A DNA stretch of 64,000 nt, taken from the NCBI RefSeq assembly GCF_026210795.1, contig NC_089432.1, positions 4,092,001 to 4,156,000 of the forward strand, written 5' to 3'. How positions within the stretch are numbered: the first letter of the stretch is position 1; every line of letters begins with the position of its first letter. Positions 1-11,536 of this stretch are shown here, one piece after another. A model generated the notes under the pieces. It saw nothing but the letters and a program-made list of their open reading frames with translations. It had not been told where the DNA came from and did not search any database. The DNA is from Rhizophagus irregularis. Its lineage: Eukaryota > Glomeromycota > Glomeromycetes > Glomerales > Glomeraceae. The position numbers and the translations under genes are program-made.

Positions 1-2386
1 TCTTTCTTGGTAAAAATCAAAATTTTTTATTCGTCTATAATGTTGGCGTTATTTGAATAAAATTGAATAAATGGTTCTTATATCAACAGTTTTACTGGTA
101 TATAATTTGATTTAATATAAATGTTATTTTTGAAAAAAATTCTTGAAGGTTTCATTTCTTATTTCCATAAATTAAAAAATTTTCTAGTTCTAAATTAAAT
201 AAAAATTAATTAAAGGGGGCGAATCCGGGGGATGACGATTTTATGACCAACAAATACAGAATTATTTTGGCTAAAATATCATGTGGCATGAATAATAAAT
301 TTTTTTGTGTTATGAAGTATGAACAAGATTTTATTCAAAATTTTTAAAGATATCGATCCTAACCACACCGGTAAAATTTCAATGTTATTAATGTTATTTT
401 AATTGTGAAGATATAATTCGATTGACGATGATTATGGAAATTATGGAGATGTATTTCATAATAACAATGTTGTACCAATTGTATATTTTGTATTATTTGT
501 TGCCACTTCAATTGTTACATTGAACGAATAGTTAGAGTATCTTTGTGATTTCTATTAATTTAGCAATGAATATTAAATCTTTTTCTCTAAAATAAATAAA
601 GGAAAATACCAAGTTTTGGCAAATAAATTCCTCTTAAATTATTATCATTAGCATTATCATCATCGTATAATCAAAACTATGAATGCAAACTTTCAATTCT
701 GCTAAATTAATAAAGTTTGAAATTGCTTGAATTGGGAAATAAATTAAATAGTTGCGATTACAAAGTTCAAGAATTCCTTTAATTACTTTTTAAAAAGATT
801 CACCCTCTGTCTGATGTATATAATGTTATTTCTCTCGAATTTTTTTTTTTTTTGAGAGAATTAATATACTTATATTATCATTATAATTTGAACTTTTTTC
901 AGACATAATTTCTTCTGAGTCATGAGTTTGAGAGATCATTTCTAAATTATTATAAATTTTTAGATTTAATATTATCACAATCAAAAATTGATACGTATTA
1001 ATTTATGAATTATTTCTTCAGGACAGGAATCTTTAAAATTGAAAGTATGATAAAGATTTTGATGCAGAACATTCAAAAATATTCAAATTTTGGCATATTA
1101 AAATATTTAATAATTTTTAATCATTGATAATTATTTTATAATCAACAGGTGCTAATATCAAATACACTTTTGAGTCTTTGACTAATTTATTATTACTCTT
1201 GAAGAAATTATTTGAATATATAAACTAACCTTAAAAGTGGGTGTTTTTGTAATAATAAAAGATCTTTTTCTATTGTTTTTCAATAATAAATAATGAGGAG
1301 AATTTTGATTTCTTATTAAAACATTATTAGTTGTATTTCTTTCAAGAATTTCGGTAATCTTTTCTCCACAGGTAAATAAAGATTCTTCAATTTATTTCAG
1401 AAAAATATTCTAAGATTTCTTTAATAATAATACAATATATACTTTGGAAATTACCTATTGTTTTCTTTTTTATTTGAAGGTTAAAAAATTGAAACAAAGA
1501 AAAGTGACTTATTCATATTATGCCATTATGAATTATATATATATTTTTTATTTTAATCCCTCTGCCATGATAATCTTTAAGAATAATATAATGTCTATAT
1601 AATTGTTTTGCTTTGTATTCTATTTATTTTCGCAAAAATTTAATTTATCTTCCTTTAAAAATCACCTGTATAAATGATAAATTAGAAAAAATATATCCAT
1701 CAGTAAATGGATAATTAATTTAATGAATATTAAAAAATCAATTAACCAATATATGTCATTTTATGGAAATTCTTATTCAAATTAGAAGATATGAAACTTC
1801 AGTATTATGAAGAATAAATTCTGTAAAAGAAAAGCTTTTGAATGATTAAAATACTAAAATATAAATAAAATAGAAATGAAATGCTAAACGATTAAAATTC
1901 AGTAATAATCGTCGCATTTTTATAATTGTTACTTGTTAGTAATAAGTATAGTTGTAATCAAGGTTAAAAAACTTTTAATTGATCAATTCTTTTTTTGCTG
2001 GGGAAAATTAGAAAAGCTAAAATATTGGAAACTGAACTAGTAACTTTCTTTCAGTTTATTTTAACTTTAAGATTTATGTTTTAGTACTTACTTATTATAT
2101 TTTACAATTGAGTTATTTTCCTATATTTATTTTTTTTTAAAATAGAAAAGAATACAAGCATTAAAATTTTATATTTGATATTTGCAAAACATTTGAAAGA
2201 TATTATGGTATACACAAATTATGTTATTTAAGCATAAAAGAAAACTATATAAAAATGATTATATAAAATATACAATAAAATTATGACGATTTTATTTATT
2301 ATTTTATGTTTAAAGCAGTGTATTTACTATCTTGTAAATTTTTAGAAAAAAATAAACACTGTAAATAAAATGATTTAAGTTTTAAT
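1..2386. other. A+T-rich 3' flank of a Sel1 duplication unit
   Basis: No gene is supported here. The stretch matches, in order, the flanks at 3657-6213, 39000-40400, 44200-45760, 55440-57040 and 63640-64000, so it is duplicated non-coding DNA belonging to the Sel1 unit. The first bases lie in the upstream part of a unit; the rest is the region downstream of the minus-strand gene at 2387. Confidence 0.6.
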
Positions 2387-3322
2387 TTAATAATTACCAT
2401 AAATTATTGATTTTTTCTGAAGGTTATTTAAATTATTTTTGGCTAACTCATTCCCTTGTTTGGCAGATTTTTCATACCAATATATTGCTTTATCTATATC
2501 TTTTGCAATTCCATTTCCTTTTTCATACATTAAAGCAAGACAATATTGCGCTTTATTATGTCCTAAATTTGCAGCATTTTGATATAATTCCAAAGCTTTA
2601 TTATAATCTTTATTAACACCAGCCCCAACTACATAACAATTACCAAGATTATATATTGCTATTACATTTCCTTTATCTGCAGCCTTTTCATACAAATAAA
2701 AAGCCTTTTTAAAATCTTTTTTAATACCTATTCCCTTTTTATAGCAACAACCAAGATTCAATTGGCCGTATGCTAAATTTTTAATAGCCACTTTTTCATA
2801 ATATTCAAAAGCTAATTTATCATTTTTCATAGTTCCAATTCCATATAAATAACAATGACCAATATAATGTTGTGCCAATATATGATTTGTTCCTAAATCA
2901 TTAATAAACAAATTAAATGCTTTTTCTTTATTTCTATTTGTTATGATTCCATAACAATTAAAATATCCAAGAATAAAAATAGAATTTGAACTATTTTGAT
3001 TATTTAATAACCAATTATAAAATTCTTGTGAATTTATATTATGATTAGAAAAATATTCAATAATTTGTTTTTCTGATTCCCGTTCAATCCCTTTAATATT
3101 TAATTCAGTAATAAAGTCATTTATTTTATCAACTATAATGTTAAAATCTTCAATTGTAAAATTTTCTTGTTTACTAAATATTACCATAGGATCAATTTCT
3201 TTAATATTAATTTTATCAAAATAATGAATAAGTTGAAATAAATCTCCTTGTAATTCTGAATTATTAGTACTTAAAGAAGTAAAATTAAATTTTTGTTCAT
3301 TTGTATACTCGATATCTTGCAT
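2387..3322 (-). CDS. Sel1-repeat protein, one repeat shorter than its paralogues
   Basis: Intronless gene for about 311 residues. The start is the ATG opening MQD, because every paralogue and the kinase fusion genes begin there; reading further upstream needs a TTG. Residues 1-110 are an Asn-rich non-repeat region sharing SQLI..FDK, IVDKINDFI and FYNWLLNNQNSSNSIFILGY with all paralogues. About five Sel1 repeats follow (pattern A..YY.KVA..G....NLG.CY..G.G...D..KA). The repeat reading KQSAE.GY.GGIMMLGYCY in the paralogues is absent, leaving the frame open. Sel1 repeats are alpha-helical TPR-like scaffolds for protein contacts; the partner is unknown. There is no signal peptide or membrane segment. 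Its promoter block with TGACGTCA lies just upstream. Confidence 0.85.
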   Translation of the reverse strand: MQDIEYTNEQKFNFTSLSTNNSELQGDLFQLIHYFDKINIKEIDPMVIFSKQENFTIEDFNIIVDKINDFITELNIKGIERESEKQIIEYFSNHNINSQEFYNWLLNNQNSSNSIFILGYFNCYGIITNRNKEKAFNLFINDLGTNHILAQHYIGHCYLYGIGTMKNDKLAFEYYEKVAIKNLAYGQLNLGCCYKKGIGIKKDFKKAFYLYEKAADKGNVIAIYNLGNCYVVGAGVNKDYNKALELYQNAANLGHNKAQYCLALMYEKGNGIAKDIDKAIYWYEKSAKQGNELAKNNLNNLQKKSIIYGNY

Positions 3323-3560
3323 TTTGAAATTATTGAGCGTTATCAAAACGTATTGAATAATGATAAGTTTAAGGAAAAAGTTAAGGAAAAAGTGAAAAGT
3401 AAAAGTATTAAAGTTTTATTGTGTATACCTATTTTATTTTATTTTTCTCCGATGATAGTCGTACAAGCGTACAGCGTGATTTAGTATGACCTGTAACCTG
3501 TTAAGTCAATCAACTTAGGTACCGCAGTAATTTTCATTTTCATAATGACGTCATCATTAA
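3323..3560 (-). promoter_or_regulatory. Conserved Sel1-family promoter block with CRE-like site
   Basis: This block is shared with the other gene copies. It holds GATGATAGTCGTACAAGCGTAC-type sequence at 3451-3472, including the near-palindrome GTACAAGCGTAC, and the full palindrome TGACGTCA at 3546-3553. TGACGTCA is the classic site for ATF/CREB-type bZIP factors. Its regulatory role here is inferred from conservation among otherwise drifting flanks. Confidence 0.5.
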
Positions 3561-6213
3561 AATTGAATGTTGTCGTACGGTAAATAATTTATTAAAAGTA
3601 TTATAAGCCACATAATTATTTTAAACTACAGAGTACTATTAAGAGATATATAACTCCTTTCTTGGTAAAAATCAAATTTTTTTATTCTTCTATAATGGTG
3701 ATGTTATTTGAATAAAATTGAATAAATGATTCTTATATCGACAGTTTTACTGGTATATAATATGATTTAACATAAATGTTATTTTTGAAAAAAATTCTGA
3801 AGGTTTTATTTCTTTCCATAAATTAAAAAATTTTCTAGTTCTAAATTAAATAAAAATTAATTAAGGGGGGAATCCGGGGGATGACGATTTATGACCAACA
3901 AATACAAATTTATTTTTGGTTAAAGTACCATGTGGCATGAATAATAAATTTTTTCAAAGTTTTCCAAAGATATTGATCCTAACCACGCCGGTAAAATTTC
4001 AATGTTATTAATGTTATTTTAAATGATATAAATATTATTGTTTCAAAATTCTAACCATTCTATTTGAAAAAAAAAAATAAAAATAGAGAAAAGATTACAA
4101 AGAATAATTAAATTGGTTATATAATCAGAATTTAAATTAAAGCGCAGTAAGGAGTGTGGCTCTGTTAATAAATTTTTGGTGAAATGTTAAGTCTGGTAAT
4201 TTTAAATGCCGGTAAAACGGCAATGGAGTAGGTAAATTTTCATATCGGCAAAAATGGTGTCGGTTAATTTCATGTCGGTGAAATGGCTGTACTGTAACCC
4301 ATTACGTCATCTTAATATAATCAAAACTATGAAAACAAATTTTTTAATTCTGCCAAATAAGTGCAGTCACAAGGTTTAAAAATTCTCGAAGAATTAGAAA
4401 GATATTCGATAGTTAAGATTCAACATCTGTCTGGCGTGTAGTATGATAAGTTTTATTTCCCTATACAAAAAAGTACTAGATACGTTTTGTATACTGATTG
4501 ATACGCTTAGAGATACAGAAAAATACACAATTCCGTATCTTGCATACTAAAAAATGTATCATGTGAGATACGGAATTGTACATTTTTCCGTATCTAGACG
4601 TATCTCAGTATACATAACGTGTCTTTCAGAATAAAAGACTTATTTATTTTATAGGGTTTCTCTCATATTTTTTTTTGCGGATATTTATTATCATTATAAT
4701 TTGAATTCTAGTCTGAGAGATCACAGCTATTATTAGCAAATATATTTTTGAACGGTATCCGGTCTTTTCGCTAAGTTCATACTACTGAAACTCCAAAGTT
4801 AGTTATTTTGCCGAAGTGAAATTTTGCTGAAGTGATATCATTAAATTGAAGTTTTCAGATTTAATATTATCCAATCAAAATTTGTCCCGTTTTAATTTAT
4901 TAGGAGATTTTAATGTCGTATATTCGACATTTTTTATAAAAATAATTGATATTTTTGATTAATTATTTCTGTAAGCAGTTAATATCAAATACACCTTTGA
5001 CTAATTTATTATTATTTTTGAAGGAATTATTTGAATATATAAATTACTAACCTTAATTAAATGGGTTTTTGTAAAAATAATTGACCTTATTAAAAATTTT
5101 TTATAGCAATGAGATTTATTGGAGAATTTTTTTGTTTTCTTATTAAAACATTTTAGTTGTCATCCTTTCAAGAATTTCGGTAAATTTTTTCTCCTGAATA
5201 AATACATACATTATTTATCACATATTATTTTCCACTAGTAAATAGACATGAATATAAAGTTTCTTCAGTTTATTTCTGAAAAATATTTCAAGATTTCTTT
5301 AATAATACAATACATATTTTGGAAGTGACCTATTGTTTTCTTTTTTATTAAAGGTAAATTATTGAACAAAGAGAGTGACTTGTTCATATATATAAAATAA
5401 ATTAAATCGCATAATATGAAATTAGTATGTATTTTTCTTTTTATTCTAATCCCTCCGCCATGATTATCTTTAAGAATAATATGACTTCTTTATAATTGTT
5501 TTGCTTTGTATTTATCTTCCTTTAAAAAATCACCTATATAAACAATAAATCAGAAAAAAATAAATGGATAATTATTTAAAAGAATATTATCAAACTACTA
5601 ATTAACTAACATGTGTCACATTATGGAAATTCTCATTTAATTAGATATGGAACTTCAAGAATTAAATTCTGTAAAAAAAAAAGCAATTGAATGATTAAAA
5701 ATAAATAAATTAGAAATGAAATGTTGCACTATTAAAATTCAGTAATAATCATTGCATTTATTATTAATAATAAATGTATAAATGTAGTTGTAATTAAGGT
5801 TAAAAACCTTAATTAATTAATTTATTTATTCTTTTTTTTTTGTTTGATGAGAAAGTTAGAAAAAGCTGAAATAATTTTATCATTTTGTATAAAATATCAA
5901 AAACCGACTAGCAACTTTTATTTTTAGCTTTAAGATTTATGTTTTACTTATTTATCATCTTTTTACAAGTGTATTTTTACATTTCAATGTTTGTTAATTT
6001 AAAAAGAAAGATATTATGACATACACAAAAATATAAAATAAATTTATTATATATAAAAATGATTATATAAAATAGATAAAATTATAACAATCTATTTATT
6101 TATATTTCTAAAGCAATATATTTATAACCTTGTAAAACAAATACTGTAATTCTGTAAATAAATGATTTAAGGTTTTAACAATTTAATAGTAATTAAAGGA
6201 AAATTATTATAAA
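3561..6213. other. Duplicated non-coding flank, no gene seen
   Basis: This stretch repeats the organisation of 1-2386 in the second tandem unit. Apart from the fold-back at 4467-4626 I see only A+T-rich sequence shared with other units and no supported reading frame. Confidence 0.55.
4467..4626. repeat. Fold-back miniature element rich in GATACG/GTATC
   Basis: The left half (AGATACGTTTTGTATACTGA and onward) is repeated as a reverse complement in the right half (TCAGTATACATAACGTGTCT), with GATACGGAATTGTA-type arms meeting near 4550. The corresponding position in the units at 38690 and 62370 lacks it, so it is a private insertion. I could not define the target duplication, so the class is open. 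Confidence 0.55.
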
Positions 6214-6570
6214 TTATTTATTTTTTTTAAGGTTCTTTAATTTAATCTGTGCATCTTGATCTCCTTGTTTAGCAGATTTTTCATACCAATAAATTGCTTT
6301 ACCTATATCTTTTGTAATTCCATCTCCTTCTTCATACATTAAAGCAAGATTAAATTGTGCAGTATCATCTCCTAAAATTGCAGCATTTTGATATAATTCA
6401 AATGCTTTTTGCTTATTAATTTTAGTTCCAATACCATTATTATAACAATATCCTAACATCATTATTCCTCCTGAATATCCTCCTTCAGCTGATTGCTTAA
6501 ACAATTTAAAAGCTATATTATAATCTTTTTCAATACCAATTTCATTTCTATAACAATTACCAAGATTATA
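6214..6570 (-). pseudogene. 3' part of a Sel1-repeat gene split by a transposon
   Basis: This is the C-terminal part (YNLGNCYRNEIGIEKDYN onward, ending LKNLKKNK) of a Sel1-repeat protein. Its 5' part is at 15488-16157 on the same strand. The codons flanking the break (MAI | YNLG) join exactly as in the intact copy at 40408 once the 8.9-kb insert and one TA are removed. The reading frame downstream of the break is otherwise open, so the insertion appears to be the disabling event. The three Sel1 repeats here match those of paralogues (GGIMMLGYCYNNGIGTK, AIYWYEKSAKQG). Confidence 0.85.
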
Positions 6571-6585
6571 TACTTTACTGAAACC

Positions 6586-7294
6586 TGTAATTTTTCAGCT
6601 TTGAAGCTACCTAGCTGCTACTTTTCTTCTTTTCCTAAGCTGCGGCTAGGCAACTGTGATTCAATGATTCACTTAAATTTTCTAATATCTTTTCGTTAAG
6701 TAGCTTATAAACAGAAGTTAGTTTTATTTAAGTGGCCTATAAGAAGTTGTTTGAACAATCGTAATATTATTTAATTAATGAAATTAATTTATCAAATAAA
6801 AGTCATAATAAGGCCGCCTACAAGAAACTTTAGAATTTACTAATCGATAATGAATGCCGATCATTTTTATTATGATTGCATCATCCGGACCTACGGATCT
6901 CTGGAAATTTTGCTATTAATGCCGGGTCCGTCTGATCGACAAATCAGGGACGTGACTTATTTTTTGACTTGATAATGACGTAATGACTCTAATAATGAGC
7001 GAGCTAATTTAATTTATTCTAATTATTAAAAAAAATGTAGTTATGTCTCAATCACAATTATATCAACTTGCCATTTTTAGTCGACAAAGATTTTTTTTTG
7101 ATTATTAAAAAAAAAAAAATTTTCTTTGACATCATTCTATCTGTTTTTTTCTAAAATTTCAATAATTTTTTTTTGTTAAAAAAATCCTTCTTTAGCTCCT
7201 CTGATTGATATAATAGTTTTTTTTTTGGTTAAAAAAAAAAATCCTTTTTCTTCTTTTAGTCCTCTAAATTTTAATCGTTCATTTTCAAGCAATT
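6586..7294. other. Left subterminal region of the 8.9-kb transposon
   Basis: Non-coding. It contains short motif variants (GCTACCTAGC, AAGTAGCTTATAAAC, AAGTGGCCTATAAG, GGCCGCCTACAAG) that recur at the right end, then poly-T/poly-A hairpin-prone sequence at 7080-7260 before the first gene. It is the likely transposase-binding and promoter region by analogy with CACTA-type elements. Confidence 0.45.
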
Positions 7295-9020
7295 ATGTCG
7301 CAGAAAGATAAATCTGACGTAAATAATATCACTGCGCCTCAACAACAACCACTACCATACAATCCATACATGTTACCGCTCAAGGTGCCGTGACTCCAAT
7401 TATATCTAACCCACTAGTCCCACCTACTATGTCTCCAACATCTAATGCAGCTTCAAAATCTACTGAAACTGGTAATAGTATTTTATTTTATATAAACCCA
7501 CTTATGAATATTAACTCAAATTTAATAAATGATGAAGAGTTACAACGGAAAGATATGAATAACGAAACAGCTTATGATCAATGTGATGATCCACAAGACG
7601 ATAACCAAATTGTTGATACTGCTGAGTTACAGTGTAATTTTGTTTATTCATAATATTTAACGTTTATGGTAAGTATAAATTGTATAAATTATTAATCTAT
7701 ACTATTTTTTTAGCGGTAGATGAGCTTTTAGATCAACTCGATTTGCATGTTATTAGAAATTGTGAAGTGCGTAATAAAATTGCTCGACGATTCAATCTTG
7801 TAAATCTTGTATTAAAGGTAAAGTTAATTATCCATTAATGCAATTTGCTCATCAGGCTTGCAGATCATGCTTGCTAATGATTTCATATAGATTAATACTT
7901 TAAACACACTTGGTAAGCGAACGCATGTGAACATTGATAACGATATTGTGCAACCAAGAAAAAAAAGTGTTTCAACCAAAATAGTAAACAAATACAGATC
8001 ACCTGTGTAAGTACACTATTAATTATAACAATTTTTTTTTTCTTTTTCTTGTGATTAATTGATTTTTATTTATTTTATTATACTATAGCAATGAATATGA
8101 AAGATCTTTATCATCAACTGGTTATCAACTTCCGTCTCTTTTTTTTGATAAAGATGGAGGATTCCCTTTTTCAACTCGTCCAATGTCTAACCCACCAGAA
8201 AATTTACAAAATCCCGAAGATAAAAGCTGGCTAGACCAATATATGATTGATAAAGTATTAAGAGATAATAAACTTGTAAGTTTTGATTTAAAAATAATAA
8301 ATTACTAATTATATTATAGTAATAACTGAAAACAATTTTTGCCTTTTTCTTAGAATAATGAATGGTTATACAACAATCTTCGGGATGAATTACATTCATT
8401 ATTTTTACGAACACGTAACTTAGATGTTTCAAACAAATTGTTAAAGGATTTTGTAATGACTATGTATACCAGTCTTAATGCCATGCAAATAAGAGACTCA
8501 CTCGCAGATCGTTTACGAGGTTGTAATAATGATTGGCGATGCAAACTTTGGAAAAAAATTATAGCTTTATATAATAGTTTACGTCAAAAATATGACAAAG
8601 AGTAAGTATAATATTGCAGGAAATTTTTTTTTTTTTTAATTTTAATTAGAATTTAATTTTTGACTTTTTGTTTTCAGTGATCAACTTTCGGCAATGGACC
8701 TTTCAGATTTTTTGGTTAACGAAAATATTCAACAAGTTTTTAAGCAATGGACTGGAAATATCAGTCCAGATGCAATTAAAAATGCATCTGATGCATTAAA
8801 AAATGTAATATTGATAGGATTCAGATCACTAGAAAGTGCTGATTCACAGGAGAAGGCACATGACATATTTTTTAATCTTCATACTGATTTATATACGGTA
8901 AATCTTGATTTTCCTACTGATTATAATATTGGAACTTCAATTGATCTTTCACCGTACAATTTTGTATCTCAAAGCAGAAAAAGCAGCCCAAAAAAAATTA
9001 AAGATAACCATGAAAAATAA
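7295..9020 (+). CDS. Transposon gene A: unknown multi-exon protein
   Basis: Six exons with good splice sites: 7295-7633, 7714-7817, 7891-8006, 8089-8275, 8354-8601 and 8678-9020; phases agree from residue GAVTPIIS onward. Exon 1 needs a frame change or an unseen intron between the ATG (MSQKDKSDVNN) and about 7375. The protein has a Pro/Asn/Ser-rich start, then VDELLDQLDLHVIRNCE, KKSVSTKIVNKYRSPV, a Tyr/Trp-containing stretch (DKSWLDQYMIDKV) and a helical C-terminal half with LSDFLVNENIQQVFKQWTG and a basic tail SSPKKIKDNHEK. I do not recognise the family. Its place inside the transposon upstream of genes B and C suggests a transposition accessory role, but that is inference. Confidence 0.65.
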
Positions 9021-9294
9021 TAGTTGTTAGCTAGAAAATAGCCTATATTATAAATAATTATAAATAATTGCGATAATGTATTAAAATATGCGATAAATCG
9101 ATAATGTATTAAAATAATTGCTAATTTGCTTATATTGATATTGATAATCTTCATAAATTGATATTGATAATCTGCATAAATTGATAATAAATAATAATTG
9201 AAAATCAATTGAAAATCATTTTTAATCTGATAGTTTATCCCGTTAATCATAAACTTTTATTAAATTAAAAACTTTCGTTTTATTTTTCTGTAAA

Positions 9295-11139
9295 ATGCCA
9301 CCTAAGATAAATAAAAGGCAAACCAAACCTGTATCAATTGAAGTAAAACGAGGTAACTATAACGAAAATACAGTTAATAACAATGTAAATAATTTAAATA
9401 AAATACTATATTAATAATTTTTATTATTAAAGGACGCCCAAAAGGTAGCAAGAAAAAAACTGGAAATAATACTATATTAAATAAATCTAAATCCAGAGCA
9501 AATAAACGGCAAGTTGGTAATAATAAAATTACACCACCAAGAAACAAAACATCTTCAGTTGCTCGTAAAAATAAGAATCTTGATGAAGATGAAGACTACA
9601 GTCAAGAAAACGAAGAAAATATTAATGAAGAGGAATTATTGGAAAATTTGTCTGATATGAATTATGAAGAAGACCATAATAGTGAAGATAGTTTAGAAAG
9701 TAATATTTGTGAAAGCAATATTTGCTAATATGATTATCATATACATTAATTAATATTCATTTTTTAACGACTTTAAAGTTGTATCTCCAGAAAGAGGTTC
9801 GGAAGTGAGATCTAGACATGAAGCTATACCTCCATCACGAACTCCAGAAAGAAGCTCGGAAGTGAGATCTAGACATGAAGCTATACCTCCATCACGAACT
9901 CCAGAAAGAAGCTCGGAAGTGAGATCTAGACATGAAGCTATACCTCCATCACGAACTCCAGAAAGAAGCTCGGAAGTGAGATCTAAACATGTACCTCCAT
10001 CACGAACTCCAGAAAGAGGTTCGGAAGTGAGATCTAGACATGAAGCTATACCTCCATCACGAACTCCAGAAAGAAGCTCGGAAGTGAGATCTAGATATGA
10101 AGCTATACCTCCATCACGAACTCCAGAAAGAAGCTCGGAAGTGAGATCTAGACATGTACCTCCATCACGAACTCCAGAAAGAAGTTCGGTAGTGAGATCT
10201 AGACCTCTATCACAAACAGAAAGAAGTTCAACACCTTCATCAAGTGATGCGTCTTTACCAGCATCACTTTCAGAAATGTCAAACTTACTCGATATCTGCA
10301 ATTGGCTAGTCAAGCGACCACAAATTTTAGAACTCGCCAACCAAATGGTAGCAGCTAATAATACATCATCAAGTGCTAATACAATTGCAAATTACGTTCC
10401 TGGAATCAGTAATAATTCGCCTGTACTCACAGAAACAGGAGAGGTAAGATTATTTTATACTAATGACTAATTATAATTATATAATAAAATATTAATAAAT
10501 ACTGTCTGTATGACAAATTTAACAAATTTAGAATAAATCACGTTTATGGGATGAAGAAAGCAAATGCTTATTTTTGCGGATTCGTAATCCTTCATCTTCT
10601 GTCTTAGATAGCTTCATATTAGCTGTATTTGGATATCAGCCTTGTAGTGAAAAGGCAAAGGCAGTTTTTCAAGAAACGCGTAAAAGATTAGGGGATTTTA
10701 GAAATAAATTTAATGCTACATTACGTGGACTTGCCAGTGAGTTAAAGGAATCAAGACGCATGTATGTTTTGTGATTTGTTAATATTAATAAACATGCAAA
10801 TAAATAGTATACACTATTTTAAATTTTATTTCATTTTATTTTAAAAGAGAAAACATTAATACTATTACAATGCCTTCACAAAATATCATTGAGGAATTTA
10901 TTAGTGAAGAAGTCGTGATTCGAAAGGTATTAGCAAGATATTTTGTAACTACAAATGAAACTGAGCTTAGACGTAATGGATCATTAGATAGATTAGTAAG
11001 ATTTGTTCGGGAAGCATTTAAAATTCATTATAAAGATAGCAACAAGGAAAAAATTAAAGACCTTGATGTAATGACTAAGGATTTGGTTATTCCATCACGA
11101 AGTGGATATAATTTGGCGAGTTCTTTAACGGTACATTAA
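9295..11139 (+). CDS. Transposon gene B: AT-hook protein with tandem repeats
   Basis: Five exons fit without any frame break: 9295-9352, 9433-9699, 9779-10443, 10532-10761 and 10848-11139, giving about 503 residues. The first junction creates an AT-hook, RGRPKGSKKKTG, which binds the minor groove of A+T-rich DNA. An acidic stretch follows (DEDEDYSQENEENINEEE), then about eight copies of a 19- or 16-residue repeat built on SRTPERSSEVRSRHEAIPP. The C-terminal half is more conserved: NLLDICNWLVKRPQILELAN, KCLFLRIRNPSSSVLD, VFQETRKRLGDFRNK and DLDVMTKDLVIPSRSGYNLA. All C-terminal blocks except VFQETRKRLGDFRNK recur in the related element at 46238-47921, so this gene travels with the family. Function is not known; DNA end binding or targeting is a guess from the AT-hook. 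Confidence 0.78.
9787..10215. repeat. 57/48-bp coding minisatellite in gene B
   Basis: About eight units start at 9787, 9844, 9901, 9958, 10006, 10063, 10120 and 10168, each opening with CCAGAAAGA. Lengths are 57 or 48 bp, always multiples of three; the short form lacks three residues of RHEAIPP. Units differ by few bases, so the array was recently homogenised. Confidence 0.9.
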
Positions 11140-11536
11140 TATGAAATACTTTTGTTATTTTTATTCTAATTATTAATCAATTTTTTTTTTAGATACTTTA
11201 AACCTCCTATATATTGATGATAAAGCTTTAATGCGAATATTTTTATGAAAATTTATTTTATATATTTAATTATTAATTTCAAAAAAGTACATATTTGTAA
11301 TAGCAAAACATAAGCGTGTTTAATCTATTGTTTATATTTGTATTGTTTGTTATTGAAATATACTTTAGCTTAACAGTATACTTTGAAGTTTATTTTTAAG
11401 TTAAAAATAATATAGTACTAGCTTAATTTAATAAACTATACTTCGAAAGTTTATTTTTAAGTCAAAAATAATAGTATAAAAATAAAACTTAGTCATTTTT
11501 TTCAACTAAAGTTTTCTTTCGCATTCAATATCCAAT

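Larger units (their letters stand above)
1..6572. repeat. Direct tandem duplication, period about 3.65 kb
   Basis: The block TTTCTTGGTAAAAATCAAA occurs at the start of the window and again near 3658, followed by the same order of sequence: upstream flank, GGGGGATGACGA motif, 3' flank, minus-strand Sel1 gene and promoter. The second unit is cut at 6572 by the 8.9-kb transposon and resumes at 15486. Small indels separate the copies, so the duplication is older than the near-identical inverted repeat at 26340-35900. Confidence 0.75.

Noticed and set aside
9750-10340. Long minus-strand frame opposite the gene B minisatellite (LDLTSELLSGVRDGG repeats)
   Set aside because: It is the mirror of the in-frame tandem repeat; the plus strand has AT-hook, matched splice phases and a homologue in the second element.
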